DNA of 64,000 nt from Streptomyces sp. HUAS MG91. GTDB lineage: Bacteria > Actinomycetota > Actinomycetes > Streptomycetales > Streptomycetaceae. The notes below the pieces were generated by a model. The model was given only the letters and a program-made list of their open reading frames with translations. It was not told the origin of the DNA and did not search any database. The DNA lies in contig NZ_CP159534.1 of NCBI RefSeq assembly GCF_040529335.1, positions 7,812,001-7,876,000 of the forward strand, in the 5' to 3' direction. A program made the translations under genes and the position numbers. This document shows positions 1-7,939 of this stretch, piece by piece; the first letter of the stretch is position 1, and every line of letters begins with the position of its first letter.

Positions 1-370
1 CGGCCACGTACGGGTCGAGCGGTTTCAGATAGCCGCTGGCGATGTCGGAGTTGATCAGCGCGGTGTCCTCGTAGACCAGGTCGGGGGCGGTCGAGGGCGA
101 GCGCATCATCAGCTGGATCTTCGTGTAGTAGTCGTTCTCCGACGCCGTGACCGGCACGATCTCGATCTTCTTGCCGGGATGGGCCTTCTCGAAGGACGTC
201 TTCATCGTGGTGAGGAACTTCTGCTGCTTCTTGTCGTTCTGGTCCAGGTGCTGCCAGTAGACGACCTTGATCGAGTTGCCGCCGCCGGCGGCTCCGGACC
301 CGCCGCAGCCTGCGGCAGACAACGTTGTCGCGACGGTGATCGCGAGGGCGGCGAGAAGTTTCTTGCGCAT
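1..370 (-). CDS. ABC transporter sugar-binding lipoprotein, N-terminal part (runs off the left edge)
   Basis: The first 123 residues are present; the gene continues past position 1. It starts with a signal peptide (MRKKLLAALAI...) ending in a lipobox with the cysteine at residue 22 (SAAGC), so the mature protein should be a lipid-anchored extracellular binding protein. The segment IKVVYWQHLD followed by FEKAHPGKKIEIVPV is the usual N-terminal lobe of family 1 carbohydrate-binding proteins. The ATG at 368-370 has a GGAGG just upstream. It diverges from a ROK-family repressor, an arrangement common for sugar importers, so the transported substrate is probably a sugar sensed by that repressor; which sugar cannot be told. 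Confidence 0.85.
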   Translation of the reverse strand, partial: MRKKLLAALAITVATTLSAAGCGGSGAAGGGNSIKVVYWQHLDQNDKKQQKFLTTMKTSFEKAHPGKKIEIVPVTASENDYYTKIQLMMRSPSTAPDLVYEDTALINSDIASGYLKPLDPYVA

Positions 371-522
371 CAGAATCCTCCGGGAGGTGCGGCTCCAGCG
401 CCTGGCGAGGGCGCGCGACTGCGAGTGGTACGAGGGCGTAACTGCGTGAGGTACGGGGCGTACTGGAGGGGAGACGCAGCAGGGGCTGGTGGGGTGCGTG
501 GTGCGTCTGGCGCCTTACCTAA

Positions 523-533
523 ATCCAATGGAT
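523..533. promoter_or_regulatory. palindrome between the divergent sugar-binding and ROK genes, candidate ROK operator
   Basis: ATCCAATGGAT has perfect 5-bp arms around one central base and lies in an A/T-richer island (TTACCTAAATCCAATGGATGG) between the two divergent starts. Position and symmetry suit an operator for the adjacent ROK repressor controlling both genes. This is inferred from location and symmetry only. Confidence 0.4.
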
Positions 534-595
534 GGACTAAGTCAACGCCTGCTGCATAATCTCGGTGATCTCCGTGACCGAGGGAGGAGCACCCC

Positions 596-1837
596 ATGGT
601 GCGAAGCGGTACCAACCTGCCCCGGGTCGGTGGCTACAACCAGGCCGTCGTCCTGGACGCCATCCGCACCAGGGGCCCCGTGAGCCGCGTCGAGTTGGGG
701 CCGCTCACGGGGCTCACCAATCAGACGGTGTCCAACGTCGTACGGCGACTGCTCGACGAGGGCCTCATCGCCGAGTCGGGGTACGCGCCCTCCAGCGGCG
801 GCAAACGCCGCACCCTGCTCACCCCGCGTGCCGAGGGCGCCTACGCGCTCGGGGTGCACCTCGATCCGGACGCTGCCGTGATCGCGCTCGTCGACCTCTC
901 CGGATCGGTGCTGCTCAGCCGCCGGTTCGCGCTGCCGCGCCCGAGCGTGCCCGAGGAGGTGGTCGACAAGGTGGCGCGCGCCGCGCTGCGGCTGCCCGAA
1001 CGCGCCGGGATCGACCGCGCGCGGCTGCTCGGCCTCGGTGTCGCGTCGCCCGGACCCATCGACGGGGAGACCGGCACGGTGGTGGAGCCGCCGAACTTCG
1101 ACGGCTGGCGACGGGTGCCGCTGCTCGACATGTTCGCGCGGGCGACCGGCATGGCGGTCGCGATGGACAACGACGCGACGGCCGCGGCGATCGGCGAGCG
1201 CTGGATCGGCGGCAAGGAGCGCGCGGACGGCTTCCTGTTCGTCTACATGGGCGCGGGCATCGGCGCCGGGATCATGCTCAACAACCAAGTGCTGCGCGGC
1301 GATTCGGGCAACGCGGGGGAGATCGGCCACGCCCAGATCGAGGGCGGCGGACGCCCCTGCGACTGCGGGAGCGACGGCTGCCTCGGCCCCAACTGCAACC
1401 CGGCCGCCCTGCTCGACGACCTGGTCGTCCGGCACGGCGCGGCCGCCGCCCGGCGCATCGGCCTGAGCGGCGAGCCCGACGCGGTGCGCGCCGACTGGAA
1501 CCTGCTGCGGCGTGCGGTGCGCGCCGGGGACCCGGCGGCCTGCGAGGTGGTCCGCCTGGCCGGCCGGCGGATGGGGCAGGCGGTGCGCGGAGCCGTCGCC
1601 CTGCTCGACGTGAGCCGGGTCGTCCTGGGCGGCGAGGCGCTCGCCGGTGTGGAGAAGATCCTGGGCGAGGAGATCGACGCCGCGGTCAACTCCACTTCGG
1701 TGACCCGCACGTTGGGCCGGGTGACCGTCGAACCGAGCCTGATCGGCGAGACGGCCGGGGCGGTGGGCGCCGCGTCACTGGTGCTGCACGGACGCTACGC
1801 GCCGGGGTGGCGGATGCTGACGGAGGTGTCGGGGTGA
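596..1837 (+). CDS. ROK-family transcriptional regulator
   Basis: This 413-residue protein is the normal size for ROK repressors. Residues about 20-75 form a winged helix (RVELGPLTGLTNQTVSNVVRR). The ROK fold follows, with phosphate-binding loops around DNDATAAAIGERW and FVYMGAGIGAGI. The zinc site is CDCGSDGC; the glutamate that usually follows the last cysteine by two residues is replaced here (GCLGP). ROK repressors bind a sugar or sugar phosphate and release DNA. The ATG at 596 follows GGAGG at the usual distance. The divergent binding-protein gene is the likely target. The sugar ligand is unknown, and the kinase activity of ROK kinases is not expected. Confidence 0.9.
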   Translation: MVRSGTNLPRVGGYNQAVVLDAIRTRGPVSRVELGPLTGLTNQTVSNVVRRLLDEGLIAESGYAPSSGGKRRTLLTPRAEGAYALGVHLDPDAAVIALVDLSGSVLLSRRFALPRPSVPEEVVDKVARAALRLPERAGIDRARLLGLGVASPGPIDGETGTVVEPPNFDGWRRVPLLDMFARATGMAVAMDNDATAAAIGERWIGGKERADGFLFVYMGAGIGAGIMLNNQVLRGDSGNAGEIGHAQIEGGGRPCDCGSDGCLGPNCNPAALLDDLVVRHGAAAARRIGLSGEPDAVRADWNLLRRAVRAGDPAACEVVRLAGRRMGQAVRGAVALLDVSRVVLGGEALAGVEKILGEEIDAAVNSTSVTRTLGRVTVEPSLIGETAGAVGAASLVLHGRYAPGWRMLTEVSG

Positions 1838-1855
1838 GGGCCGGGCGGCGGTCGC

Positions 1856-2740
1856 TCAGCCACCCGTGCCGGTGTGCCGACGGGACGCGCCGCCCCGGTA
1901 GGCGGCGACGGCGAGCGCGGCGAACGAGCGGACCAGCGGATTGGTGTCTCCCGCGGCCCACGCCACCACCGCGCGGCTCGGCTCCATGTCGACCAGCGGC
2001 ACCACGGCGAGTCCCGCTCCGGGGTCGTGGGCGAGGAGCGTCAGGCCGACCGTGCCGTTCCAGAGGACGGCCTGCCGGCACTCCTGGACCGCGCGCACGA
2101 CGGGGCCCTCGCGGGGGATGCCGCCGTTCCAGTACGACTGCCAGAGCGGATCGGTGCCCTCGGGGAAGGTGAACCAGCCGCGGTCCGCGAGATCCGCCAG
2201 GCGCAGAGCGGCCCGGCCGGCCAGCGGATCGTCGGCGCGCAGCAGCACTCCCACCGGGTCGGCGCGCAACGCGCGGACGGCCAGGCCGCTCTCGTCGAAC
2301 GGAGCGCGGGTGAGGGCGACATCGACAAGACCGGCGTGCAGTCCGCAGGTGGGGTCGGCCAGCCCGGTCTCGCGGATCCGTACGTCGACGTTCGGGTGCT
2401 GTCGCCGGTAGTCGTCGGCCAGCCGGCGCACGTCGGGGTCGGCGCTGTCGCCCAGCAGGCCGACGGTCAGGGTCGTGGCACCGGTCGCCGCCGCCACGCG
2501 GACGCGGGCCCGCTCGGCCCGGTCGAGCAGGGCGCGCGCCTCCTGGAGCAGGACCGTCCCGGCCGGGGTGAGGGCCACTCCGGCGGGCGAGCGGTGGAAC
2601 AGGACGGCGCCGAGGTCCGTCTCCAGTTGCCGGATCGCCCGGCTCAGCGGCGGCTGGCTCATGTGCAGCCGCGCGGCGGCCCGCCCGAAGTGCAACTCCT
2701 CGGCGACCGCCACGAAATAGCGCAGCGTCCGTAGCTCCAT
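1856..2740 (-). CDS. LysR-family transcriptional regulator
   Basis: 294 residues, typical LTTR length. The N-terminal winged helix is textbook (MELRTLRYFVAVAEELHFGRAA... SQPPLSRAIRQLE), followed by a periplasmic-binding-like effector domain. An upstream in-frame extension exists, but the ATG at 2738-2740 begins exactly at the conserved MELRxLRYF. It is divergent from the small DoxX-like membrane gene at 2858, with a perfect T-N11-A palindrome between them, so it probably regulates that gene and itself. The effector molecule is unknown. Confidence 0.9.
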   Translation of the reverse strand: MELRTLRYFVAVAEELHFGRAAARLHMSQPPLSRAIRQLETDLGAVLFHRSPAGVALTPAGTVLLQEARALLDRAERARVRVAAATGATTLTVGLLGDSADPDVRRLADDYRRQHPNVDVRIRETGLADPTCGLHAGLVDVALTRAPFDESGLAVRALRADPVGVLLRADDPLAGRAALRLADLADRGWFTFPEGTDPLWQSYWNGGIPREGPVVRAVQECRQAVLWNGTVGLTLLAHDPGAGLAVVPLVDMEPSRAVVAWAAGDTNPLVRSFAALAVAAYRGGASRRHTGTGG

Positions 2741-2748
2741 ACTGCGAC

Positions 2749-2765
2749 GATACCCATCCGGTATC
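2749..2765. promoter_or_regulatory. LTTR box (GATACC-N5-GGTATC)
   Basis: A perfect 6-bp inverted repeat with a 5-nt spacer sits 8 bp upstream of the LysR start and inside the divergent intergenic region. Its ATAC-N7-GTAT core satisfies the T-N11-A rule of LysR regulators (T2751, A2763). It is the most likely binding site of the adjacent LysR protein. Confidence 0.7.
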
Positions 2766-2857
2766 GACGGTGCGGAACGAGTCCTGGACAGGAGTGGCGC
2801 GCGGGCCGTCCCATCGAGGCGTGCGGCAATCCGCCGCCGTGCCTCGAAAGGAACGCC

Positions 2858-3220
2858 GTGCACCTCGCCTATTGGTTCGTCGCCGGTCTGCTGGCCCTCT
2901 TCTACGTGTACGGGGGCGGGGTGAAGCTGGTCCGGAGCCGTGACCGGCTGAGGCCGATGATGGCCTGGGTGGACAGCATGCCGATGGCGGCCGTCAGGGG
3001 CATCGGCCTGATCGAGGTCCTGGGCGCGCTCGGCCTCCTGCTGCCACCCCTGACCGGCATCGCCCCCTGGCTGGCCCTCACCGCGGCGCTCGGCTTCGTG
3101 GTCCTGCAGTTCGCGGCGACCGGAGTGCACCTGCGCATGGGAGACCGCCAGATCGCCCTCAACCTCGGGCTCATCGCGATCGCGGCGGTCACGGCGTGGC
3201 TGGCGGTCGGCTGGCTCTGA
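2858..3220 (+). CDS. DoxX-like small integral membrane protein
   Basis: A 120-residue hydrophobic protein with four predicted membrane segments (about residues 3-20, 43-63, 68-88 and 99-118). The pattern with VYGGGVKL early and a Gly-rich second helix fits the DoxX/DoxD-like family. Family members are quinone- or thiol-linked membrane proteins of mostly unproven function. The GTG at 2858 follows GAAAGGA. It is divergent from a LysR gene with an LTTR box between them and is the probable regulatory target. It stands alone, so its partner is unknown. Confidence 0.7.
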   Translation: MHLAYWFVAGLLALFYVYGGGVKLVRSRDRLRPMMAWVDSMPMAAVRGIGLIEVLGALGLLLPPLTGIAPWLALTAALGFVVLQFAATGVHLRMGDRQIALNLGLIAIAAVTAWLAVGWL

Positions 3221-3244
3221 CCGGGGGAGAAGGCGGCCCGGCGG

Positions 3245-4537
3245 TCACGTGGTGGGTCTCAGTGCGTGCCGCTTCGTCCGGTCCATCGCGCGCCATTCCG
3301 GCCGCAGGCCCGCCAGGTTGGTGGTGACGAAGTACGCGGCCCCGCACGCGAGCAGCACCGGGGTGAGCCCGGCCGCGGTGACCGCCGCCCCGGCGAGCAG
3401 TCCGCCGAGCGGGGTACCGGCCCAGGCCAGCGAGTCACCGAGCGCGTTGACCCGGCCGAGCATGGGGCGCGGCACTCGCTCGAACAGCACGGCGCCCAGC
3501 ACGGGATTGATGAAACCGGCCCCGAACCCGCTGACGGCGAACACGGCCAGTAGCACCCCCAAGGGGGCATCGAGCGCGAGGACCAGGAAGCGCGGTGCCC
3601 CGGCCAGCAGGAAGCCGGTGAAGAACACGGCTCGGCGCGGCAGCCGGTGCGCGGCCGCGGCCGCGATGAGGCTCCCGGCCACCGCGGCCGCCCCCATCGC
3701 GGTCCCCACCAGGCCGATCGCCGCCGGACCGTGGCCGGACGCGTCGGCCCAGACGGGGATCAGCACCGTGGACATCGCCGCGTCCAGCAGGTTGGTGATC
3801 CCCACCGTGACGATGACGGCGAGCAGCAGCGGTTCACCGCGGAGGAACGTGAAGCCCTCGCCGAAGCGCCGCCAGTAGCTCGGCTCCGATACGTCCCCGG
3901 GGACCGGGGCGTCCTCGGCCGCATGTCCCATGCCGCGTGGCAGAGCAAGTCCGATCAGCAGTGAACCCAGAGCGAAACAGGCCGCGTTGACGACCAGCCC
4001 CGTCAAGGGACCGAGCAGCGTCACCAGAGCGCCGCCGGCGGCGGGCCCGACGGTGGAGGCGAGCCGCTCGATCACGCCGGACAGTCCGGTGGCTCTCTCC
4101 AGCGGCACACCGCCCCGCTCTGCCGCCTCGGGCACCATGACCTCTTTCGCGAGATCGCCCGGGCCACGAGCGGCGCCGATCACCGCGACCAGCACGAGCA
4201 GCAGAGGGAACGACAGCAGACCCAGGACGTGGAAGAGCGGGACGGTCGCGGCGGCGGCAGCGCTGACGAGGTCCGTGGCCCAGGACACCGCTCGCGGACC
4301 GATCCGGTCCACCAGCGGTCCGGTGAACGCCTTGACCAGCACGTACGGCGTCATCTCGACAAAGGCCACCAGCCCGGTCCGGGTGGCACTGCCAGTGGTG
4401 ACGAGCACGAACCAGGGGAGAGCCACCGCCGAGATCCGGGTCCCGCTCAGCGACACGGCCATGGCCGCGAGCACCCCACCCAGCGGCCGTAAGGACCGCC
4501 TGCCCGGTATGCCTCCGGTCGCCGCCCCCTCCGTCAT
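3245..4537 (-). CDS. MFS transporter (probable drug/metabolite exporter)
   Basis: 430 residues with about 12 membrane segments. The early region LSGTRISAVALPWFVL and the loop after TM2 (GPLVDRIGPRAVS) match the MFS-3 / tetracycline-macrolide exporter type. The ATG (4535-4537) overlaps the stop of the upstream ArsR-like gene in an ATGA, so the two are translationally coupled. A longer in-frame extension into the regulator is not used because that region is coding in the other frame. The regulator-transporter operon suggests an efflux system induced by a small molecule; the substrate is unknown. Confidence 0.88.
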   Translation of the reverse strand: MTEGAATGGIPGRRSLRPLGGVLAAMAVSLSGTRISAVALPWFVLVTTGSATRTGLVAFVEMTPYVLVKAFTGPLVDRIGPRAVSWATDLVSAAAAATVPLFHVLGLLSFPLLLVLVAVIGAARGPGDLAKEVMVPEAAERGGVPLERATGLSGVIERLASTVGPAAGGALVTLLGPLTGLVVNAACFALGSLLIGLALPRGMGHAAEDAPVPGDVSEPSYWRRFGEGFTFLRGEPLLLAVIVTVGITNLLDAAMSTVLIPVWADASGHGPAAIGLVGTAMGAAAVAGSLIAAAAAHRLPRRAVFFTGFLLAGAPRFLVLALDAPLGVLLAVFAVSGFGAGFINPVLGAVLFERVPRPMLGRVNALGDSLAWAGTPLGGLLAGAAVTAAGLTPVLLACGAAYFVTTNLAGLRPEWRAMDRTKRHALRPTT

Positions 4538-5172
4538 GACCCTTGCGCCGCGGGTGCGCCCGGTTCGGGCAGGACGTAGGTGATCAGGTCGACCCGCTCG
4601 GCGCCCTCCGGGGCGGTGGCCGCCGCTTCGGGAGTGTCCCGCCGGTAACGCGCGACGACCTCGGTCAACTCCCCGTACAGCGAGGCGGTTTCCTCGGGGG
4701 TGAGCCGAAGCGCCCAGTCGCTCATGTCGAAGACGTGCCGCCACGCGCGCGGCATCGCCCGCAGTTCTTCGAGCGTCTGCTGAGTGCGGAGTGTGTAGAG
4801 GGCGGCGACGGACTGCTGGTAGGCGCGGGCGGCCTCGGGCTCGCGGTCGGCCAGGTCGCGGTCGTCGAACCAGATGGTGCGGTGCGCCGAACGCCACCAG
4901 CGCTCGCGCGCGTTCCCGCGTTCTGCGTCCTCCTCGACGAAGCCTGCCGCGCCGAGTTGTCGCAGGTGATAGCTGGCCGTTCCTGAGTTCACGCCCAGCC
5001 GCCCCGCCAGGCGGGTGGCCGTCGACGGGCCGTACTTCCGCAGCAGGCTCACCAGCTGCACGCGCACCGGGTGCGCGAGAGCGCGCAGTCCCTTGGCGTC
5101 CAGGACGACGGAATCTCCTTCGGTGCGGAGGCCGTCCGGCGTCTCCTCCGCATCAGCCGTGGAATCGGTCAT
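4534..5172 (-). CDS. ArsR-type helix-turn-helix repressor of the MFS operon
   Basis: 212 residues. The wing-helix spans about residues 20-95: LRALAHPVRVQLVSLL, then RLGVNSGTASYHLRQL. A helical C-terminal part carries W-rich stretches (RERWWRSAHRTIWF), as in ArsR/HTH_20 regulators of Streptomyces drug pumps. No metal-binding cysteine cluster is seen, so it is not a classic metal sensor. The ATG at 5170-5172 is chosen over an upstream TTG at 5193. A 54-bp near-perfect palindrome begins 13 bp upstream of this start and is the obvious operator. The gene is co-transcribed with the MFS pump. Confidence 0.85.
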   Translation of the reverse strand: MTDSTADAEETPDGLRTEGDSVVLDAKGLRALAHPVRVQLVSLLRKYGPSTATRLAGRLGVNSGTASYHLRQLGAAGFVEEDAERGNARERWWRSAHRTIWFDDRDLADREPEAARAYQQSVAALYTLRTQQTLEELRAMPRAWRHVFDMSDWALRLTPEETASLYGELTEVVARYRRDTPEAAATAPEGAERVDLITYVLPEPGAPAAQGS

Positions 5173-5184
5173 AGGACATACGTT

Positions 5185-5238
5185 AGACCGCAAAGAGTTC
5201 TTCGCAAAGCTCTCTTTGCGAAGAACTCTTTGCGGTCT
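5185..5238. repeat. 54-bp inverted repeat (25-bp perfect arms), composite operator of the ArsR-MFS operon
   Basis: Both arms (5185-5209 and 5214-5238) match over 25 bp around a CTCT spacer. Each arm contains two CGCAAAG-type half-sites, giving four nested sites of the form GCAAAGAGTTCTTCGC. It lies directly upstream of the ArsR start and 40 bp after the stop of the siderophore-interacting gene. It probably serves as the repressor operator. As RNA it would also fold into a very stable hairpin and could stop read-through from the upstream gene, although no T-tract follows. Confidence 0.75.
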
Positions 5239-5277
5239 GGATTCTGCTGTGGCACGGGCGCCGACGAGCCGCCCGAC

Positions 5278-6105
5278 TCATCCCGCCTTCTGCAACCGCG
5301 CCCCGCTGTGCTTCCAGAACCCGGAGAACGTGATCCGGTTCTTCGGCAGGCCCGCCCGGTGCAGATGGCGGCGGCCCTCCGTGGCGAGTGTCGACTCGCC
5401 GACGACGAACGCGTACCCCGTCTCGGGCACCCGCGCGTGGCGCCGCAGCTCCTCCAGTGCTGCCGTGCCGGGGACGGCGGTGGCGTCGTCGCGGACCACC
5501 CATGTCACGGAAACGCCGTCCGGCGCGTCGAGTTCACGGCGGTCGCCGTGGGCCGGGATCTCCTGGATGACCCGGCCGACGGCGGTGCGGGGGAGCGAGC
5601 GCAGGACGCCGCCCATGGCCGGCAGGCCGCTCTCGTCCGCCACGACCAGTACCTCGGAGGCGTCGTCGGGGCAGTCGAACAGCAGGCCCTGGTCGAGGAG
5701 GGCGACCGGGTCGCCGGGGCCGGTGGCGCAGGCCCAGATCGCGGCCGCACCCTCCGCCTCGCCGGTCGGGCCGCAGTGCACCACGAAGTCGATGTCCAGT
5801 TCCGCCGTCTGCGGACGGAAGTCCGCCACGGTGTAGTTGGCGCAGTGCGGGCGCACGTCCTCGGGGAGGGCGAGATAGGGCTCCCACCACTTGGTGCCCG
5901 ACAGGTGGGGCAGTACGAACCGTTCCTGGTGCGGCAGTTTGAAGAAGAGCCGGAACCAGTGGTCGTAGCCGCGCCACGGGAACGTGGCGAAGGCGTCACC
6001 GGTCACCGTCACTCGCTGGATCGACGGAGAGAAACGCACACTGCGCACCACTTCACCGCGGAAGAGGCCGGGGTGCTTCGGGACAAGCCTGGGGTTCTTC
6101 GACAC
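5278..6105 (-). CDS. siderophore-interacting protein (FAD-dependent ferric-siderophore reductase)
   Basis: 275 residues, the usual SIP-family length. The N-terminal FAD-binding barrel carries the family motif HCANYTVADFRPQ (about 85-97). The C-terminal NAD(P)H-binding half has VLVVADESGLPAMGG and ends with a conserved tryptophan region (FSGFWKHSG). SIP enzymes act in the cytosol and reduce imported ferric siderophores to release iron. The GTG start (6103-6105) directly abuts the iron-box palindrome and has no ribosome binding site, so the mRNA is probably leaderless. Iron-dependent repression by the DmdR/IdeR regulator is expected. It could work with the importer at 12963-16127. Confidence 0.92.
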   Translation of the reverse strand: MSKNPRLVPKHPGLFRGEVVRSVRFSPSIQRVTVTGDAFATFPWRGYDHWFRLFFKLPHQERFVLPHLSGTKWWEPYLALPEDVRPHCANYTVADFRPQTAELDIDFVVHCGPTGEAEGAAAIWACATGPGDPVALLDQGLLFDCPDDASEVLVVADESGLPAMGGVLRSLPRTAVGRVIQEIPAHGDRRELDAPDGVSVTWVVRDDATAVPGTAALEELRRHARVPETGYAFVVGESTLATEGRRHLHRAGLPKNRITFSGFWKHSGARLQKAG

Positions 6106-6132
6106 GAAGTTAGCTTAGCCTAAGCTAACTTC
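6106..6132. promoter_or_regulatory. iron box (DmdR/IdeR operator) overlapping a leaderless promoter
   Basis: A perfect palindrome with 13-bp arms around C6119 contains TTAGCTTAGCCTAAGCTAA, close to the actinobacterial iron-box consensus TTAGGTTAGGCTAACCTAA. On the minus strand TAAGCT lies 6 nt before the GTG at 6105, the expected -10 spacing for a leaderless transcript. It also lies 2 bp beyond the stop of the upstream LysR gene. Confidence 0.85.
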
Positions 6133-6134
6133 CT

Positions 6135-7040
6135 TCATTCCGTGACGACGGCGCGGACCGTGTCGCGCAGCCAGCGCTGCGCCGGGTCGTCGTCGAGGCG
6201 CGGATGCCAGGCCATGTGGTAGCGCAGCGGACCGATCTCGTGCGGCGCGGGCAGGACGCGCAGCGCGGGATCCGTCGCGTGCTCGACGGCGAACCGGCGG
6301 GGAAGGGTCGCGATCAGCGACGTGCCCGGAACCGCCCGCGCCGCCACCGAGTGGTAGGGCACGGACAGGGCGGCCCGGCGCGGCCGGTGGTGCCGGTCGA
6401 GCGGATCGTCGATCGCGATCTGCCGTCCGCCGACGGTCCCGACGACGACGTGCGCCGCGTCGAGATAGTCCTCCAGGGTCGGTCGCGGACCCTCGGCCAG
6501 CGGGTGGTCCCGCGCCATGACGCACAGGAACGGATCGTCGAAGAGGTGCTCGGTGCGCAGGCCGGAGGAGACCTTCCCGGCGGCGTGGAACAGCAGGTCC
6601 ACCCGGCCGTGGTCGATGTCCTCGACGATGCCGTCGTGCCACCGGCCGAAATCCAGCGTCGAGTGCGGCGACTCCCGGAACACGCGCCGGAAGAGGGCCG
6701 GGACGACGACCGAGGCGTAGTCGGTCCCCGCGATCCGGAACGCCTCGGCCGCCTCGCCCGGCACGAAGGTCTCCGGGGCGAACAGCGTCTCCAGGCGGGG
6801 CACGACCGCGCCGAGCCGGGTCTGGATGCGCTCGGCCCGCGGAGTGAGCCGGTACCCGCCCGGCGCGCGGACCAGCAGCTCGTCTCCGAAGGTGTCCCGC
6901 AGCCGCTGCAGCGCCCGGCTCATCGCCGGCTGGCTCATCCCGGCCAGCTCGGCGGCGCGCGAGACGTGCCGCTCGGTCAGCAGCGCGGCCAACGGGCCGA
7001 GCAGATTCAGGTCCACCCGCTCCATATGCACCATGCGCAT
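6135..7040 (-). CDS. LysR-family transcriptional regulator (NodD/NahR-like subgroup)
   Basis: 301 residues. The opening VDLNLLGPLAALLTERHVSRAAELAGMSQ is typical of the NodD/NahR/LeuO-like LTTR branch, followed by SQPAMSRALQRLRDTFGD. Three in-frame ATGs (7040, 7034, 7025) are possible; the last starts MERVDLNLL and may be the true start, but none has a good ribosome binding site. It is divergent from an SDR gene at 7127, its probable target. The stop lies 2 bp from the iron box of the downstream siderophore gene, so read-through into that gene would be exposed to the iron repressor. Confidence 0.87.
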   Translation of the reverse strand: MRMVHMERVDLNLLGPLAALLTERHVSRAAELAGMSQPAMSRALQRLRDTFGDELLVRAPGGYRLTPRAERIQTRLGAVVPRLETLFAPETFVPGEAAEAFRIAGTDYASVVVPALFRRVFRESPHSTLDFGRWHDGIVEDIDHGRVDLLFHAAGKVSSGLRTEHLFDDPFLCVMARDHPLAEGPRPTLEDYLDAAHVVVGTVGGRQIAIDDPLDRHHRPRRAALSVPYHSVAARAVPGTSLIATLPRRFAVEHATDPALRVLPAPHEIGPLRYHMAWHPRLDDDPAQRWLRDTVRAVVTE

Positions 7041-7126
7041 ACTCTAGATACCGATGATTCATTAGACAAATAGTCTCTGCGTGGCGGAAGGTGAGAGCAC
7101 AGAGAAGACCTCGCGAGGAGAAGAAG

Positions 7127-7876
7127 ATGACGGACGCAGGGCGCGACGGACGCAGGGTCGCCGTGGTGACGGGCGGATCGGGCGGCATCGGCGGCGCGGT
7201 CGCCCGCCGGCTCGCCGACGCGGGCACCGCGGTCGTCGTCCACTACGCGGGAGCCGTTGACCGGGCCGCCGAGGTCGTGGAGTCGATCACCGCGGCCGGC
7301 GGGACGGCGTACGCCGCGCCGGGCGACGTCGCCGAACCGGCGGAGATGGAGCGACTGTTCGACGCCGCCGAGGAGCGCTTCGGCGGCGTGGACGTCGTCG
7401 TCAACACCGCCGGGATCATGAAGCTGGCGCCGGTGGCCGAGATGGACCTGGACACCTTCGACCGCATGCACCGGGTCAACGTCCGCGGCACGTTCGTGGT
7501 CTCCCGGCTGGCCGCCCGCCGACTGCGGCCCGGCGGCGCGCTGATCAACTTCTCGACCTCCGTCACCCGGTTGCAGCAGCCGACCTACGGCGCCTACGCG
7601 GCGACCAAGGGCGCGGTCGAGGCGATGACCCTGATCCTCGCCCGCGAGCTGGGCGGCCGGGACATCACCGTGAACGCCGTGGCGCCCGGGCCGACCGCGA
7701 CCCCGCTGTTCCTGGAGGGCAAGAGCCCCGAACTCATCGAGCGGATCGGCTCGGCCGCCGCCCTCGGCCGCCTCGGCACACCCGAGGACATCGCGGGCGC
7801 GGTCGCCTTCCTGGCGGGCCCCGACGGCCGCTGGATCAACGGCCAGGTGCTCTTCGCCAACGGCGGCGCGGCCTGA
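7127..7876 (+). CDS. short-chain dehydrogenase/reductase (SDR)
   Basis: 249 residues, classical SDR length. The NAD(P) motif is TGGSGGIG near the N-terminus, then NTAGIM (NNAG equivalent), and the active site is S...YGAYAATKGA with Tyr and Lys in place. The end (GRWINGQVLFANGG) resembles FabG-like reductases. The ATG at 7127 follows GAGGAG; an upstream GTG in frame is less likely. It is divergent from a LysR regulator, with an AGAC-N5-GTCT inverted repeat (7064-7076) between them. The substrate is unknown. Confidence 0.88.
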   Translation: MTDAGRDGRRVAVVTGGSGGIGGAVARRLADAGTAVVVHYAGAVDRAAEVVESITAAGGTAYAAPGDVAEPAEMERLFDAAEERFGGVDVVVNTAGIMKLAPVAEMDLDTFDRMHRVNVRGTFVVSRLAARRLRPGGALINFSTSVTRLQQPTYGAYAATKGAVEAMTLILARELGGRDITVNAVAPGPTATPLFLEGKSPELIERIGSAAALGRLGTPEDIAGAVAFLAGPDGRWINGQVLFANGGAA

Positions 7877-7939
7877 CATCGGCCCCCGGCCCCGACGGCC
7901 CGTCCGGCCGGGGCCGAACGGGTGGCCCGTGCGGCCGCC

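Noticed and set aside
542..1435. 297-codon minus-strand open frame across the ROK gene
   Set aside because: It is the antisense shadow of the ROK coding frame, with Arg/His/Ala-rich composition and no ribosome binding site.
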